From NCBI RefSeq assembly GCF_031628175.1, contig NZ_JAVLVT010000001.1, positions 248,001 through 312,000 of the forward strand: 64,000 nt of DNA, in the 5' to 3' direction. The translations under genes and the position numbers were made by a program. Under the pieces are notes generated by a model that made no database searches, was not told the origin of the DNA, and saw nothing but the letters and a program-made list of their open reading frames with translations. This DNA comes from Lipingzhangella_A rawalii. Lineage in GTDB: Bacteria > Actinomycetota > Actinomycetes > Streptosporangiales > Streptosporangiaceae. This document shows positions 53,665 to 63,006 of the stretch, one piece after another. The first letter of the stretch is position 1. Every line of letters starts with the position of its first letter.

Positions 53665-53947
53665 TCGAGGGGGAGCCCCGGCGCCCCGTCGCCCTAAGCG
53701 ACTCTGTCCCGGGCCGGGGACGCCCAACGATTACCGGACTGCGTCCCGGCCCGACCCCTACGAGGACAGCGGCACGTGGATGCCCCGTAGCCCGTAGGGG
53801 CGCAGGACGCTCGCGACAGCCCCGGTGGCCCAGCCATATCCGCCACGAACCGCAGTGTGCGCGGCTTCGCTCCCCAGAGTCGTCGCTCCGTGGCTCGGGA
53901 TGGCTCGGGAGCGTCCGTGGGGCTCGGAAGCCGGGGCACAACGCAGC

Positions 53948-54799
53948 CTAACTGTGCCCCGTGTCGCGACGACGAAGGTAACGCTCGAATTCTCGGGCGA
54001 TCGCGTCTCCGCTGGCCTCGGGAAGCTCCGCAGCATCCTTGGCTTCCTCCAGGCTGCGGACATAGCTGGCGATGTCGGAATCCTCCGACGCCAGCTCATC
54101 GACGCCGTGCTCCCAGGCGCGCGCCTCCTCCGGAAGGTCACCCAGCGGGATCGTGACATCCAGGATGTCCTCCACCTTCCGCAGGAGCGACAGGGTGCCC
54201 TTGGGGCAGGGCGGCTGTGCGAAGTAGTGAGGTACGGCCGCCCACAGCGCCACCGAGTCCAGACCTGCCGCGGCACAGGTGTCCTGGAGCACCCCCAGAA
54301 TTCCGGTGGGGCCGTCGTAGGCCGTGGGCTCGAGATTCAGGGATCGGGCCAGGTCGCTACTGGAGGCCACCGTCGTCACGGGGACCGGGCGGGTGTGGGG
54401 AGCGTCGGCGAGGAGCGCGCCGAGGAGAACCACCTGACGAACATCCAGCTCCCGAGCCACGGTGAGGAGGTCGCTGGAGAAGCCCCGCCAGCGCATGTTC
54501 GGCTCTACACCCCGGACCAGGACCATGTCGCTGGGCTGGCCATCGGGACGGGCAACACTGACCCGGGTCGAGGGCCACACCACCCCTTGGCTCACCCCGC
54601 CGACGGTACTGGTGCGTGGTCGGGCCACCTGATAGTCGTAGTAGTCGTCGGCGTCCAGGGTGAGCAGGTTGTGCGCGTCCCACGTCGTGGCCAGGTGGTC
54701 AACCGCCCCGCTCGCGACGTCTCCGGCATCGTTCCAGCCCTCGAACGCGACAACCATGACGGGCTCGACGAGCTCGGGTACGCTCTCGAGCTCAGGCAC
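53948..54799 (-). CDS. PAC2 family protein (proteasome assembly chaperone-like)
   Basis: 283 aa. MVVAFEGWNDAGDVASGAVD is the defining N-terminal motif of actinobacterial PAC2 proteins, which share the fold of eukaryotic proteasome assembly chaperone 2. Further landmarks are VLLGALLADAPHTRPVPVT and GPTGILGVLQDTC. GTG at 54799 has GAGGAGG; the longer open frame is rejected. It is divergent from metH and convergent with mshC. The 283-nt gap to mshC has no supported gene. A link to the proteasome is inferred only from the fold. Confidence 0.9.
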   Translation of the reverse strand: MPELESVPELVEPVMVVAFEGWNDAGDVASGAVDHLATTWDAHNLLTLDADDYYDYQVARPRTSTVGGVSQGVVWPSTRVSVARPDGQPSDMVLVRGVEPNMRWRGFSSDLLTVARELDVRQVVLLGALLADAPHTRPVPVTTVASSSDLARSLNLEPTAYDGPTGILGVLQDTCAAAGLDSVALWAAVPHYFAQPPCPKGTLSLLRKVEDILDVTIPLGDLPEEARAWEHGVDELASEDSDIASYVRSLEEAKDAAELPEASGDAIAREFERYLRRRDTGHS

Positions 54800-55096
54800 A
54801 GGCCGCCTCCTCAACGCGATTCCAACAACACCCGGCTCCCGTGGCAGAGCGTTCAACCCACCCACACTACGCATCCCGCAGCCTCGGCAGGCTCAGCTCC
54901 GAAGGGAACCACGACCACCCTACGCCCTACGACCCGGTCGCGTTCCGTGCCCCGCGCCCGGACTTGGTTGGTTCATTACTCACTTCTCAATCGGACCGAT
55001 ACGGAAGCGCTGTGACCTGCGGGTCTGTGGCCCCGTCCCGGTCCGGGCGGGAGCCCCCTGCGGGCGCCGAAAGGCCGCGCAGTAGAGTGGTGTCCC
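54800..55096. promoter_or_regulatory. PAC2/metH divergent promoter region
   Basis: For metH, TAGAGT (55083-55088) lies 8 nt before the ATG. An AT-richer stretch with TTGGTTGG and TTCATTACTCAC lies near 54967-54990. No cobalamin riboswitch (B12-box or its conserved core) was found. Confidence 0.5.
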
Positions 55097-58000
55097 ATGA
55101 GTTCTCGACTCTCTTTCCGAGATGCCCTCGCTCGACGCGTCATCGTGGCCGACGGTGCCATGGGCACGATGCTCCAGGCGTACGACCTCAGCCTGGACGA
55201 CTTCCAAGGACACGAAGGCTGCAACGAGATTTTGAACGTCACCCGACCCGATGTGGTCCGGGAGACACACGCAGCGTTCTTCGCCGTCGGTTCGGACTGC
55301 GTGGAGACCAACACCTTCGGCAGTAACTTCGCGGCTCTGGCTGAGTACGACATTCCGGAGCGTACCTACGAGACCGCCGAGGCGGGCGCTCGTATCGCCC
55401 GTGAGGTTGCCGACGACTACAGCACACCCGACCACCCCCGATATGTTCTCGGTGCGATGGGGCCGGGCACGAAGCTTCCCAGCCTGGGGCACGCCCCCTT
55501 CGCCACCCTGCGTGACTACTACCAGGAGTGTGCGCGGGGTCTGATCGACGGTGGAGCCGACTCCATCCTCGTGGAGACCTGCCAGGACCTGTTGCAGACC
55601 AAGGCTGCCATCATCGGCGCCCAGCGGGCCCGCGCGGCCGCCGGCACCGACACGGTCATCATTGGCCAGGTCACGATCGAGACGACCGGCACCATGTTGT
55701 TGGGATCCGAGATCGGTGCGGCCCTGACCGCACTCGAGCCTCTCGGTATCGACATGATCGGCCTGAACTGCGCCACCGGCCCGGCCGAGATGAGCGAGCA
55801 CCTGCGCTACCTGGCCCAGCACTCGCCCATCCCCATCTCCTGTATGCCCAATGCCGGGCTGCCGGAGCTCGGTGCCGAGGGCGCGGTCTACCCGCTCACC
55901 CCGCCGGAGCTCGCCGACGCACACGACAACTTCACCCAGGAGTTCGGCCTGTCCATGGTCGGCGGGTGCTGCGGTACCACCCCCGAGCACCTGCGCCAGG
56001 TCGTCGAGCGCGTGGGCGGGCGCGAGGTCCGGGCCCGCGACTCCAGGCTCGAGCCGGCCTCCGCCTCCCTGTACCAGAGCATCCCCTTCCGTCAGGACGC
56101 CAGCTACCTCGCTGTGGGGGAGCGGACCAACGCCAACGGATCCAAGGCCTTCCGTGAGGCGATGGTCGAAGAGCGCTACGACGACTGTGTGGAAATCGCC
56201 CGGGACCAGATCCGAGACGGTGCCCACATGCTCGATCTCAACGTCGACTATGTGGGCCGGGACGGCGTTGCCGACATGAAGGAGCTGGCCTCCCGACTGG
56301 CCACGGCCTCCACCCTGCCGATCATGCTGGACTCCACCGAGCCGGCCGTGCTGGAGGCCGGACTGGAGATGCTCGGCGGTCGCGCCGTGATCAACTCGGT
56401 CAACTACGAGGATGGCGACGGCCCGGACTCCAAGATCAACAGGCTGATGCCGGTGATCAAGGAGCACGGTGCCGCCGTCGTTGGCCTCACCATCGACGAG
56501 GACGGGCAGGCGCGGACCGCGGAATGGAAGGTTCGGGTCGCTGTCCGGCTCATCGAGGAGCTGGTGAACAAGTGGGGGATGCGGCACGGTGACATCGTCA
56601 TCGACTCCCTGACCTTCCCCATCGCCACCGGCCAGGAGGAGACCCGGCGCGACGGCATCGAAACCATCGAGGCGATTCGGGAGATCAAGCGTCGCTACCC
56701 CGAGGTGCAGACCACCCTGGGGTTGTCCAACCTCTCCTTCGGGCTCAATCCCGCCGCACGTATCGTGCTGAACTCGGTCTTCCTGCACGAGTGCGTGGAG
56801 GCCGGACTCGATTCCGCGATCGTGCACGCCTCCAAGATCCTGCCGATGAACCGGATCCCCGACGACCAGCGGCAGGTCGCCCTGGACATGATCTATGACC
56901 GTCGGGAGGAGGGCTACGACCCTCTGGAACGCTTCATGGGCATGTTCGAGGGTGTCGACGCCCAGGCCATGAAGGCGTCCCGTGCCGAGGAACTGGCCGC
57001 GCTGCCGCTGTGGGATCGGCTGGAGCGGCGGATCATCGACGGCGAGATGAATGGCATGGAGGCCGACCTCGACGAGGCCATGGCCGAGAAGGCGCCACTG
57101 GAGATCGTCAACGACCATCTCCTGGCCGGCATGAAGGTGGTCGGTGACCTCTTCGGTTCCGGCGAGATGCAGCTTCCCTTCGTGCTGAAGTCCGCCGAGA
57201 CCATGAAGACGGCCGTGGCCCACCTCGAGCCGCACATGGAGAAGTCGGAGGACGACGAGGGCAAGGGCCGGATCGTGCTGGCCACCGTCAAGGGCGACGT
57301 GCACGACATCGGCAAGAACCTCGTGGACATCATCCTGTCCAACAACGGCTACGACGTTGTCAACATCGGCATCAAGCAGCCGGTGAACGCGATCCTGGAA
57401 GCGGCCGAGGAGAACAAGGCCGATGTCATCGGGATGTCCGGGCTCCTGGTCAAGTCCACGGTGATCATGAAGGAAAACCTCCAGGAGATGAACAACCGGG
57501 GCATCGCCGAGACCTATCCGGTGCTGCTCGGGGGCGCGGCCCTGACCCGCTCCTTCGTGGAGGAGGACCTCGCCGAGATGTTCGACGGGGAAGTCCGCTA
57601 CGCCAAGGACGCCTTCGAGGGGCTGCGGCTGATGGACGCCGTCATGGCCGTGAAGCGCGGGGAGGAGGGAGCCGAGCTCCCCGAGCTGCGCAAGCGCAAG
57701 GTCAAGGGCGGCGCCCAGCTCAAGGTCACCGCCCCGGAGGACATGCCCGCCCGGAGCGACGTCTCCGTCGACAATCCGGTACCCACCCCACCGTTCTGGG
57801 GCGACCGGATCAGCAAGGGGATCCCCCTGGCCGACTACACGGCCTATCTGGACGAGCGCGCCACCTTCATGGGGCAGTGGGGGCTCAAGGGAGCCCGTTC
57901 CGACGACGGGCCCAGCTACGAGGAGCTCGTCGAAACAGAGGGACGTCCCCGGATGCGGATGTGGCTGGACCGCATCCAGACCGAGGGGCTGCTCGAGGCG

Positions 58001-58570
58001 GCCGTGGTCTACGGCTACTACCCCTGCTACAGCGAGGGTGACGATCTCGTGGTCCTCACTGAGGACGGAGACGAGCGCACCCGGTTCTCCTTCCCACGCC
58101 AGCGTCGGGACCGCCACCTCTGCCTGTCCGACTACTTCCGCCCCAAGGAGTCGGGAGAGACCGACGTCGTGGGGTTCCAGATCGTGACCGTGGGTGGTGC
58201 CATCAGTAACGCCACCCAGGAGCTGTTCGAGAAGAACGCCTACCGCGACTACCTCGAGCTGCATGGGCTGTCCGTCCAGCTCACCGAGGCCCTCGCGGAG
58301 TACTGGCACGCGCGGGTTCGTTCCGAACTCGGATTCGCGGGGGAGGACCCCGAGGACATCGAGCAGTTCTTCAAGCTCGGATACCGGGGTGCGCGGTTCT
58401 CGCTCGGCTACGGGGCCTGCCCCAACCTGGAGGACCGTGCGAAGATCGCCCAGCTGCTCGAACCGGAGCGGATCGGGGTCAGTCTCTCCGAGGAGTTCCA
58501 GCTACACCCGGAGCAGGCGACCGACGCGATCGTGATCCATCATCCCGAGGCGAAGTACTTCAACGCCTGA
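55097..58570 (+). CDS. metH: Cobalamin-dependent methionine synthase MetH
   Basis: 1157 aa, all four modules. Homocysteine domain (residues 1-320) with zinc ligands Cys225, Cys291 and Cys292 (VGGCCGTTPEH); pterin domain (about 345-600, VGERTNANGSKAF); B12 domain with GDVHDIGKNLVDI, giving the cobalt-ligand His736; SAM-reactivation domain near the C-terminus (YYPCYSEGDDLVVL; GYGACPNLEDR). It makes methionine from homocysteine with methyl-tetrahydrofolate. ATG is 8 nt after TAGAGT, leaderless. The antisense frame of 1109 codons is a composition artefact. Confidence 0.97.
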   Translation: MSSRLSFRDALARRVIVADGAMGTMLQAYDLSLDDFQGHEGCNEILNVTRPDVVRETHAAFFAVGSDCVETNTFGSNFAALAEYDIPERTYETAEAGARIAREVADDYSTPDHPRYVLGAMGPGTKLPSLGHAPFATLRDYYQECARGLIDGGADSILVETCQDLLQTKAAIIGAQRARAAAGTDTVIIGQVTIETTGTMLLGSEIGAALTALEPLGIDMIGLNCATGPAEMSEHLRYLAQHSPIPISCMPNAGLPELGAEGAVYPLTPPELADAHDNFTQEFGLSMVGGCCGTTPEHLRQVVERVGGREVRARDSRLEPASASLYQSIPFRQDASYLAVGERTNANGSKAFREAMVEERYDDCVEIARDQIRDGAHMLDLNVDYVGRDGVADMKELASRLATASTLPIMLDSTEPAVLEAGLEMLGGRAVINSVNYEDGDGPDSKINRLMPVIKEHGAAVVGLTIDEDGQARTAEWKVRVAVRLIEELVNKWGMRHGDIVIDSLTFPIATGQEETRRDGIETIEAIREIKRRYPEVQTTLGLSNLSFGLNPAARIVLNSVFLHECVEAGLDSAIVHASKILPMNRIPDDQRQVALDMIYDRREEGYDPLERFMGMFEGVDAQAMKASRAEELAALPLWDRLERRIIDGEMNGMEADLDEAMAEKAPLEIVNDHLLAGMKVVGDLFGSGEMQLPFVLKSAETMKTAVAHLEPHMEKSEDDEGKGRIVLATVKGDVHDIGKNLVDIILSNNGYDVVNIGIKQPVNAILEAAEENKADVIGMSGLLVKSTVIMKENLQEMNNRGIAETYPVLLGGAALTRSFVEEDLAEMFDGEVRYAKDAFEGLRLMDAVMAVKRGEEGAELPELRKRKVKGGAQLKVTAPEDMPARSDVSVDNPVPTPPFWGDRISKGIPLADYTAYLDERATFMGQWGLKGARSDDGPSYEELVETEGRPRMRMWLDRIQTEGLLEAAVVYGYYPCYSEGDDLVVLTEDGDERTRFSFPRQRRDRHLCLSDYFRPKESGETDVVGFQIVTVGGAISNATQELFEKNAYRDYLELHGLSVQLTEALAEYWHARVRSELGFAGEDPEDIEQFFKLGYRGARFSLGYGACPNLEDRAKIAQLLEPERIGVSLSEEFQLHPEQATDAIVIHHPEAKYFNA

Positions 58571-58588
58571 TTGCTCCGCAGTCACGCA

Positions 58589-58616
58589 CCGGCGGCTCCC
58601 CTAGGGGAGCCGCCGG
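58589..58616 (+). terminator. Terminator of metH
   Basis: CCGGCGGCTCCCC (58589-58601), two bases, then its exact complement (58604-58616); 18 nt after the stop. A near-perfect palindrome. Confidence 0.85.
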
Positions 58617-58652
58617 ATGCACGGCCCGCATCCGGAGTGCGACACTGGAGCC

Positions 58653-59120
58653 ATGGGTGAGGAGTTTCAGTACGCGGGCGAGATGTTGGGTGCCACCCTC
58701 TTCCTGGTGGGGATGATCATCTCCTGGATGGTGTGGCGGCGTCGAGGTGCGGCCTACGGCCTCCGGGGGGTGTCCTGGTCACTGCTGGCTCTTGCCGCCG
58801 GACTGATCGGCCTCATCGAGGCACTGTGGGGATTCGTGTCCACGCTGTTCGGCTCCATTCTGAACCCGATCCTGTGGGCCGGATTCGCCGTGGGTGGCCT
58901 CGGTGTCCTGTTGTACGTGGTCACGGGGGTCATGAAGGCTCGCGGCCTTGGCACCTCGGGGCGGGGCAAACGTGCTGCCGCCACAACCGAGGCACCCCCG
59001 GAGGACAACAGTGCCGCGGGCGAATCCGAGGCGCAGCCGCAGCAGGTGGCGGCCAGCTCCGAGAGCGGTGACGACTTCAGTGACATCGAGGAACTGCTGC
59101 GCCGCCGTGGTATCAGTTGA
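58653..59120 (+). CDS. Small membrane protein, 155 aa, unknown function
   Basis: Three hydrophobic segments (about 10-28, 42-62 and 72-96) followed by a charged tail that ends in DDFSDIEELLRRRGIS, which could form a short amphipathic interaction helix. No family recognised. ATG 58653 is preceded by GGAG and by GACACT at 6 nt, so either initiation mode is possible. The 246-nt gap to the ThrE gene holds nothing recognised. Confidence 0.65.
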   Translation: MGEEFQYAGEMLGATLFLVGMIISWMVWRRRGAAYGLRGVSWSLLALAAGLIGLIEALWGFVSTLFGSILNPILWAGFAVGGLGVLLYVVTGVMKARGLGTSGRGKRAAATTEAPPEDNSAAGESEAQPQQVAASSESGDDFSDIEELLRRRGIS

Positions 59121-59366
59121 GCCGTCTGGACCATGGCCCACCGGGCACGAGATGGACCTCGCAGCCGGCCCGCGGCCCGGCGTAGGCGTGCGGGTTGCCT
59201 GGCCGGAGCGGGAATGGTCTGCGCGGCGACCCGCGCCGTGGTGCGGGCGGGAAACGCGCCCTGGCCTGGCCAGGACCGTTTCCCCACGACGGCCAGCACG
59301 GTGTCCCGAAGTGATGCCACCGTTTCGGGACACAGCACGTGCCCGCCTGGCCGTCGCGCGGAGGAG

Positions 59367-60803
59367 CTAATAGCTGCCGCGGGTACGCCGGGCCGCGGGC
59401 CGACTGCGCCGCCCCGCCCCGGCCAGTCCACCGCGTTGGAAGGCGCGAACCAGTTCACCACCGAGATTGACCCCGGCACCGAGTGCCAGACCCACGGCGA
59501 CAGCTTCAGCCAGGGTCAGCAGTCCCTGCGCGGCGTCGCCCATGCTCAGCTCGATCAGGCCACGGTAGAGAATACTTCCGGGCAGCAGCGGCGCGATCGA
59601 GGGGATCAGGTAGGGCAGCACCGGCCGTTGCCCGTGACGCGCCAACCAGTGTCCGATCATCCCGATCACGATCGCGCCACCCACCGTTGCGATAACCGTG
59701 GGCACCCCCAGCGAAGTACGCAGTATGGCGTAGATGAGCCAGATGAGGATCCCCATTCCCCCGATCGCCGGCAGAATGCGCGCGGGGACAGCCAGGGACA
59801 CGGCGAAGGCCATAGCGATTCCGGCGGCGCCGACCAGGACCGGAAGTAGCACTCCCAACCGCAGATCCGTACTCGCGATTGGGAGATCATCCAGCTGCAT
59901 GTTCACCCCGAGCTGGAGCGCCACGTAGGCGACGGCTCCGACACCGGAGACGATCGCTCCCAGCGTGAAGAACACTTCCAACAGCCGGGCCGAGCCACTG
60001 ACGTAGGTGCCACTGATGCCTTCCTGGAGGCTGGCCACCAGGGGCCGCCCGGGGAGAAGTGCCATGATGTTACCGATGATCACGGCCCCGGCGTGAACGT
60101 CGAGTCCAGCCCAGGAGTCCACCCACAGCAGGGCCACGCCGATCGAGGACGCACAGACGGCAGCGGCGGTCATCTGGTAGAACTCGGCCACCCCCCGTCT
60201 GGCCAGATAGGCGGCGACGCGGTCACCCAGGACCGTGGCGAGGAAGGCCACCGCCGCGACGAGAATTCCACCGCCCATCATCACGCTGGCGCTGGAGGCG
60301 ATCAGCCCGAAGCCACTGACGAGCACCCAGCTCGCATAGGGCGGCTGCGCGCGTTTGATCGCGCGAAGCCGTTCGATCGCCCCTTCCAACTCCAGCTGGC
60401 CGAGCGCGGCGTCCTGTACGAGGATGTGCAGTTCGGTGACACGGAAATAGTCCAGGCTACGGCGCCGCACCACCCGCTCTCCCGTGACCGGTGGCTGGTC
60501 ACTGCCGGGGTGACAGGACAGAGTGATCGCAGTGAACGTCACCGACACTTCACTGCGGGGAAGCTCGAAGGCCACCGACAGGCTCAACATCGCCTCGCTG
60601 ACGGCTTCGGTGCCCTCGCCACTGGCCAGCAGGAGCTCGCCTACACGAAGAATCAGGTCGATCGCCCGCGGGTCCGGAAGGGTGGTTTCCTCGTCCAGGC
60701 CGTCAGCGGGAACCTCGGGGCCCGAACCGGCGCGCCATTCCCGGATCCGGCTCAGGAATGTCCCATCCGTCGGTGGACTCGGCCGCCGTGGCCGTCGCGC
60801 CAT
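59367..60803 (-). CDS. Threonine/serine exporter family protein (ThrE type)
   Basis: 478 aa. N-terminal cytoplasmic half with the ThrE/DUF1212 motif (ILRVGELLLASGEGTEAVSE), then about ten membrane helices combining ThrE and ThrE_2 (DUF3815) domains in one chain. The corynebacterial ThrE exports threonine and serine. The ATG at 60803 has GAGGAGGAAA. C-terminal tail is Arg-rich. The amino acid exported here is unproven. Confidence 0.9.
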   Translation of the reverse strand: MARRPRRPSPPTDGTFLSRIREWRAGSGPEVPADGLDEETTLPDPRAIDLILRVGELLLASGEGTEAVSEAMLSLSVAFELPRSEVSVTFTAITLSCHPGSDQPPVTGERVVRRRSLDYFRVTELHILVQDAALGQLELEGAIERLRAIKRAQPPYASWVLVSGFGLIASSASVMMGGGILVAAVAFLATVLGDRVAAYLARRGVAEFYQMTAAAVCASSIGVALLWVDSWAGLDVHAGAVIIGNIMALLPGRPLVASLQEGISGTYVSGSARLLEVFFTLGAIVSGVGAVAYVALQLGVNMQLDDLPIASTDLRLGVLLPVLVGAAGIAMAFAVSLAVPARILPAIGGMGILIWLIYAILRTSLGVPTVIATVGGAIVIGMIGHWLARHGQRPVLPYLIPSIAPLLPGSILYRGLIELSMGDAAQGLLTLAEAVAVGLALGAGVNLGGELVRAFQRGGLAGAGRRSRPAARRTRGSY

Positions 60804-60899
60804 CTGCGTTTCCTCCTCGATCCCGGCTGTGACCGTTGTGAGACGCCGTTGTCGGCCGTGGAGTTGCCCCATGCCGGTGCTTACCCGCAGTGACCTCGG

Positions 60900-61634
60900 T
60901 CACCGCGGTTGCTGCGATGGTCCGGGCTCCGGGCCGGATCCACCGTCGTCGCCGGGACGGACCAGCCCGATTTCGTAGGCGTGAATCACGGCCTGCACGC
61001 GGTCGCGCAGCTGGAGTTTCGTCAGGACGTTGCCGACATGGGTCTTGACCGTGGTTTCGCTGACCACAAGGGAGCGCGCGATCTCGGAGTTGGACAGCCC
61101 ACGGGCGACCAGCTGGAGCACCTCCCGTTCACGTTCGGTGAGGTGCTCGGCCTGGGCGCGGGTTTCCCCGCCCACGGACGGTAGGCGGTCTGCGAACCGG
61201 TCCAGCAGGCGCCGGGTTACGGTGGGGGCCACGATCGCGGCCCCGTCGGCCACCACCTCGATCGCGTTGACCAGATCCTCCGGTGGGGCGTCCTTCAGCA
61301 TGAAGCCGCTGGCGCCGACACGCAGTGCCTCGACCACGTACTCGTCGAGGTCGAACGTGGTCAGAATGAGGACCCGCACGGCCCGCTGGTTCCCCCTGGC
61401 CCAGGACACGATTTCGCGAGTGGCGTCGATCCCGTCGGTCCCGGGCATCCGCACGTCCATCAGGATCACGTCGGGAACCAGACGTTTGGTGGCCCGTACG
61501 GCGTCGGCTCCGTCTGAGGCCTCACCGACCACCGTCAATCGGGACTCCGCGTCCAGGATCATCCGGAAGCCGGTGCGCAACAGCGGTTGATCGTCGACGA
61601 GCAGGACCCGGACACAGGCAGTGGGGCTAGACAT
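60900..61634 (-). CDS. Response regulator, NarL/LuxR type
   Basis: 244 aa. Receiver with Asp14-Asp15, phosphoacceptor Asp60 in VILMDVRMPGTDG, and FMLKDAPPEDL; then the LuxR HTH (LTEREREVLQLVARGLSNSE; TTVKTHVGNVLTKLQLRDRV). ATG has AGGAGAA 8 nt upstream and is 4 nt from the kinase stop, so they are coupled. Its C-terminus has a Gly/Pro tail. No obvious target gene pair is adjacent; the ThrE-type exporter downstream is a candidate. Confidence 0.95.
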   Translation of the reverse strand: MSSPTACVRVLLVDDQPLLRTGFRMILDAESRLTVVGEASDGADAVRATKRLVPDVILMDVRMPGTDGIDATREIVSWARGNQRAVRVLILTTFDLDEYVVEALRVGASGFMLKDAPPEDLVNAIEVVADGAAIVAPTVTRRLLDRFADRLPSVGGETRAQAEHLTEREREVLQLVARGLSNSEIARSLVVSETTVKTHVGNVLTKLQLRDRVQAVIHAYEIGLVRPGDDGGSGPEPGPSQQPR

Positions 61635-61638
61635 GCCG

Positions 61639-62976
61639 CTATTCTCCTGTATGGCGCACGGCTGCCGGCAGTGGAACACGAGCCTGAACGAGGAATCCAC
61701 CGTCAGGGTGGGGGTGGGCAGTGAGTTCCCCGTCGAACAACGCTACCCGTTCGGCCATACCCAGGAGGCCGTGCCCGGGGCTGTCCACTACTTCGGTGTT
61801 CGTGGCCCCGGATCCGGAACCGTCGTCGTTGATCTCCAGCGCCACTGTGGCGTGGCTGAAGCGCAGGGTGACCGAGACGTGAGTCCCCGCTCCCGAGTGC
61901 TTGAGTACGTTGGTCAGCGACTCCTGGGTAAGTCGGTACAGGGTCAGTTCCAGTCCGGCGGGTAGCTGACGGCGATGGCCGTGGGCATCCTCGCTGTGGT
62001 CCACGTGCAGCCTCGCGTGCAGGCCCGCGTCCCGAACCTGGCGGACCAGCCCCTCGAGGTCGTCCAGCCCGGGCTGGGGGGCGGTGTCTGCTTCCTGGGG
62101 CAGGACTTGGTCCGGGGGCTCGGACGTGGACGGCGGCTCCGCGCTGCGGAGAACGCCGACGAGACGCCGCATCTCGGCCAGGGCCTGGCGTCCGGTTGTC
62201 TCGATTTCGAGGAGCGTCTCACCTGCCTGTTCGGGGTCCCGCTGGATCACCCGCCGTCCCGCCGTTGCCTGGACCGTCATCACGCTCACGTGGTGGGCGA
62301 CGACATCGTGGAGTTCGCGGGCGATTCGGGATCGTTCCTCGGCCAGAATCGCCCGGGTGTGTGCGTCCCGGGCCAGCTCCAGCCGCTCGGAATGCGCCCG
62401 CAGCTCAGCGAGGTGGAACGAGCGCAGCCGTCCCAGCCGCCCGGCCCACCAGGCGCCCACGAGCAGGGTGAGGAAGAGCGCGGAGGGGACCCAGCCCCCG
62501 AGGCCGGTCTGTATCAGTGCCCGGGTCGCTTCAACGGCCAGCGCGGCCACCAGGGACAGCAGGGACCGGGCGAGTGCGAGGTAGCGGCCGATGCTGTGGC
62601 TGGCCACCACCATCCCCAGGGCGACCACGGTCCAGGTGTAGATCCCGGCAAGCTCAGCAGCGGCCCCACCCGCGGCGAATACCACCAGAGTGGTCAGCGG
62701 TAGCCGGCGACGAGCAAGCACCACCGGCGCCAGCAGGCCGGAAGCGAGGGCGGGCCACAACCAGTTCTGGGGCTCGTAGGTCGCAGGGTGGGCCGCGGAC
62801 AATTCCCGGGCAACGTGCGGCCAGGAGACCAGGTGGGCCAGGAGCAGAGCCGCGACGAGTAGGGCGTTGACCGACCAGGTACGGAGCCTGGGGTCGGCGT
62901 CGCGGACTCGGGCGAACAGGGCCATCCAGCGACCCTCGGCGGGAGCACGGTGTTCAGCGGGCTGCACACCAGTCAC
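61639..62976 (-). CDS. Sensor histidine kinase, NarX/DesK (HPK7) type
   Basis: 445 aa. About five hydrophobic helices between residues 35 and 178, an Arg/Glu-rich coiled linker (residues 180-215), phosphoacceptor His223 in SRIARELHDVVAHHVSVM, and an HATPase domain (LTQESLTNVLKHSGAGTHV; PGHGLLGMAERVALFDGELT). The start GTG at 62976 is uncertain; later starts (GTG 62967 or ATG 62925) are possible. Paralogous in layout to the kinase at 39934. Confidence 0.92.
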   Translation of the reverse strand: MTGVQPAEHRAPAEGRWMALFARVRDADPRLRTWSVNALLVAALLLAHLVSWPHVARELSAAHPATYEPQNWLWPALASGLLAPVVLARRRLPLTTLVVFAAGGAAAELAGIYTWTVVALGMVVASHSIGRYLALARSLLSLVAALAVEATRALIQTGLGGWVPSALFLTLLVGAWWAGRLGRLRSFHLAELRAHSERLELARDAHTRAILAEERSRIARELHDVVAHHVSVMTVQATAGRRVIQRDPEQAGETLLEIETTGRQALAEMRRLVGVLRSAEPPSTSEPPDQVLPQEADTAPQPGLDDLEGLVRQVRDAGLHARLHVDHSEDAHGHRRQLPAGLELTLYRLTQESLTNVLKHSGAGTHVSVTLRFSHATVALEINDDGSGSGATNTEVVDSPGHGLLGMAERVALFDGELTAHPHPDGGFLVQARVPLPAAVRHTGE

Positions 62977-63006
62977 GGTAGGCGTCGTGGCGGGGCCAAC
63001 ACACCC

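Noticed and set aside
53758..53947. Minus-strand frame ending IHVPLSS beyond PAC2
   Set aside because: No start signal and no recognisable similarity; kept only as unexplained gap sequence.
54800..55096. Cobalamin riboswitch before metH
   Set aside because: No B12-box or conserved core was found and the promoter appears leaderless.
54980..58309. 1109-codon open frame antisense to metH
   Set aside because: It mirrors metH codon by codon, has the Val/Gly/His/Asp-rich composition of a GC-rich antisense frame, and no start signal.
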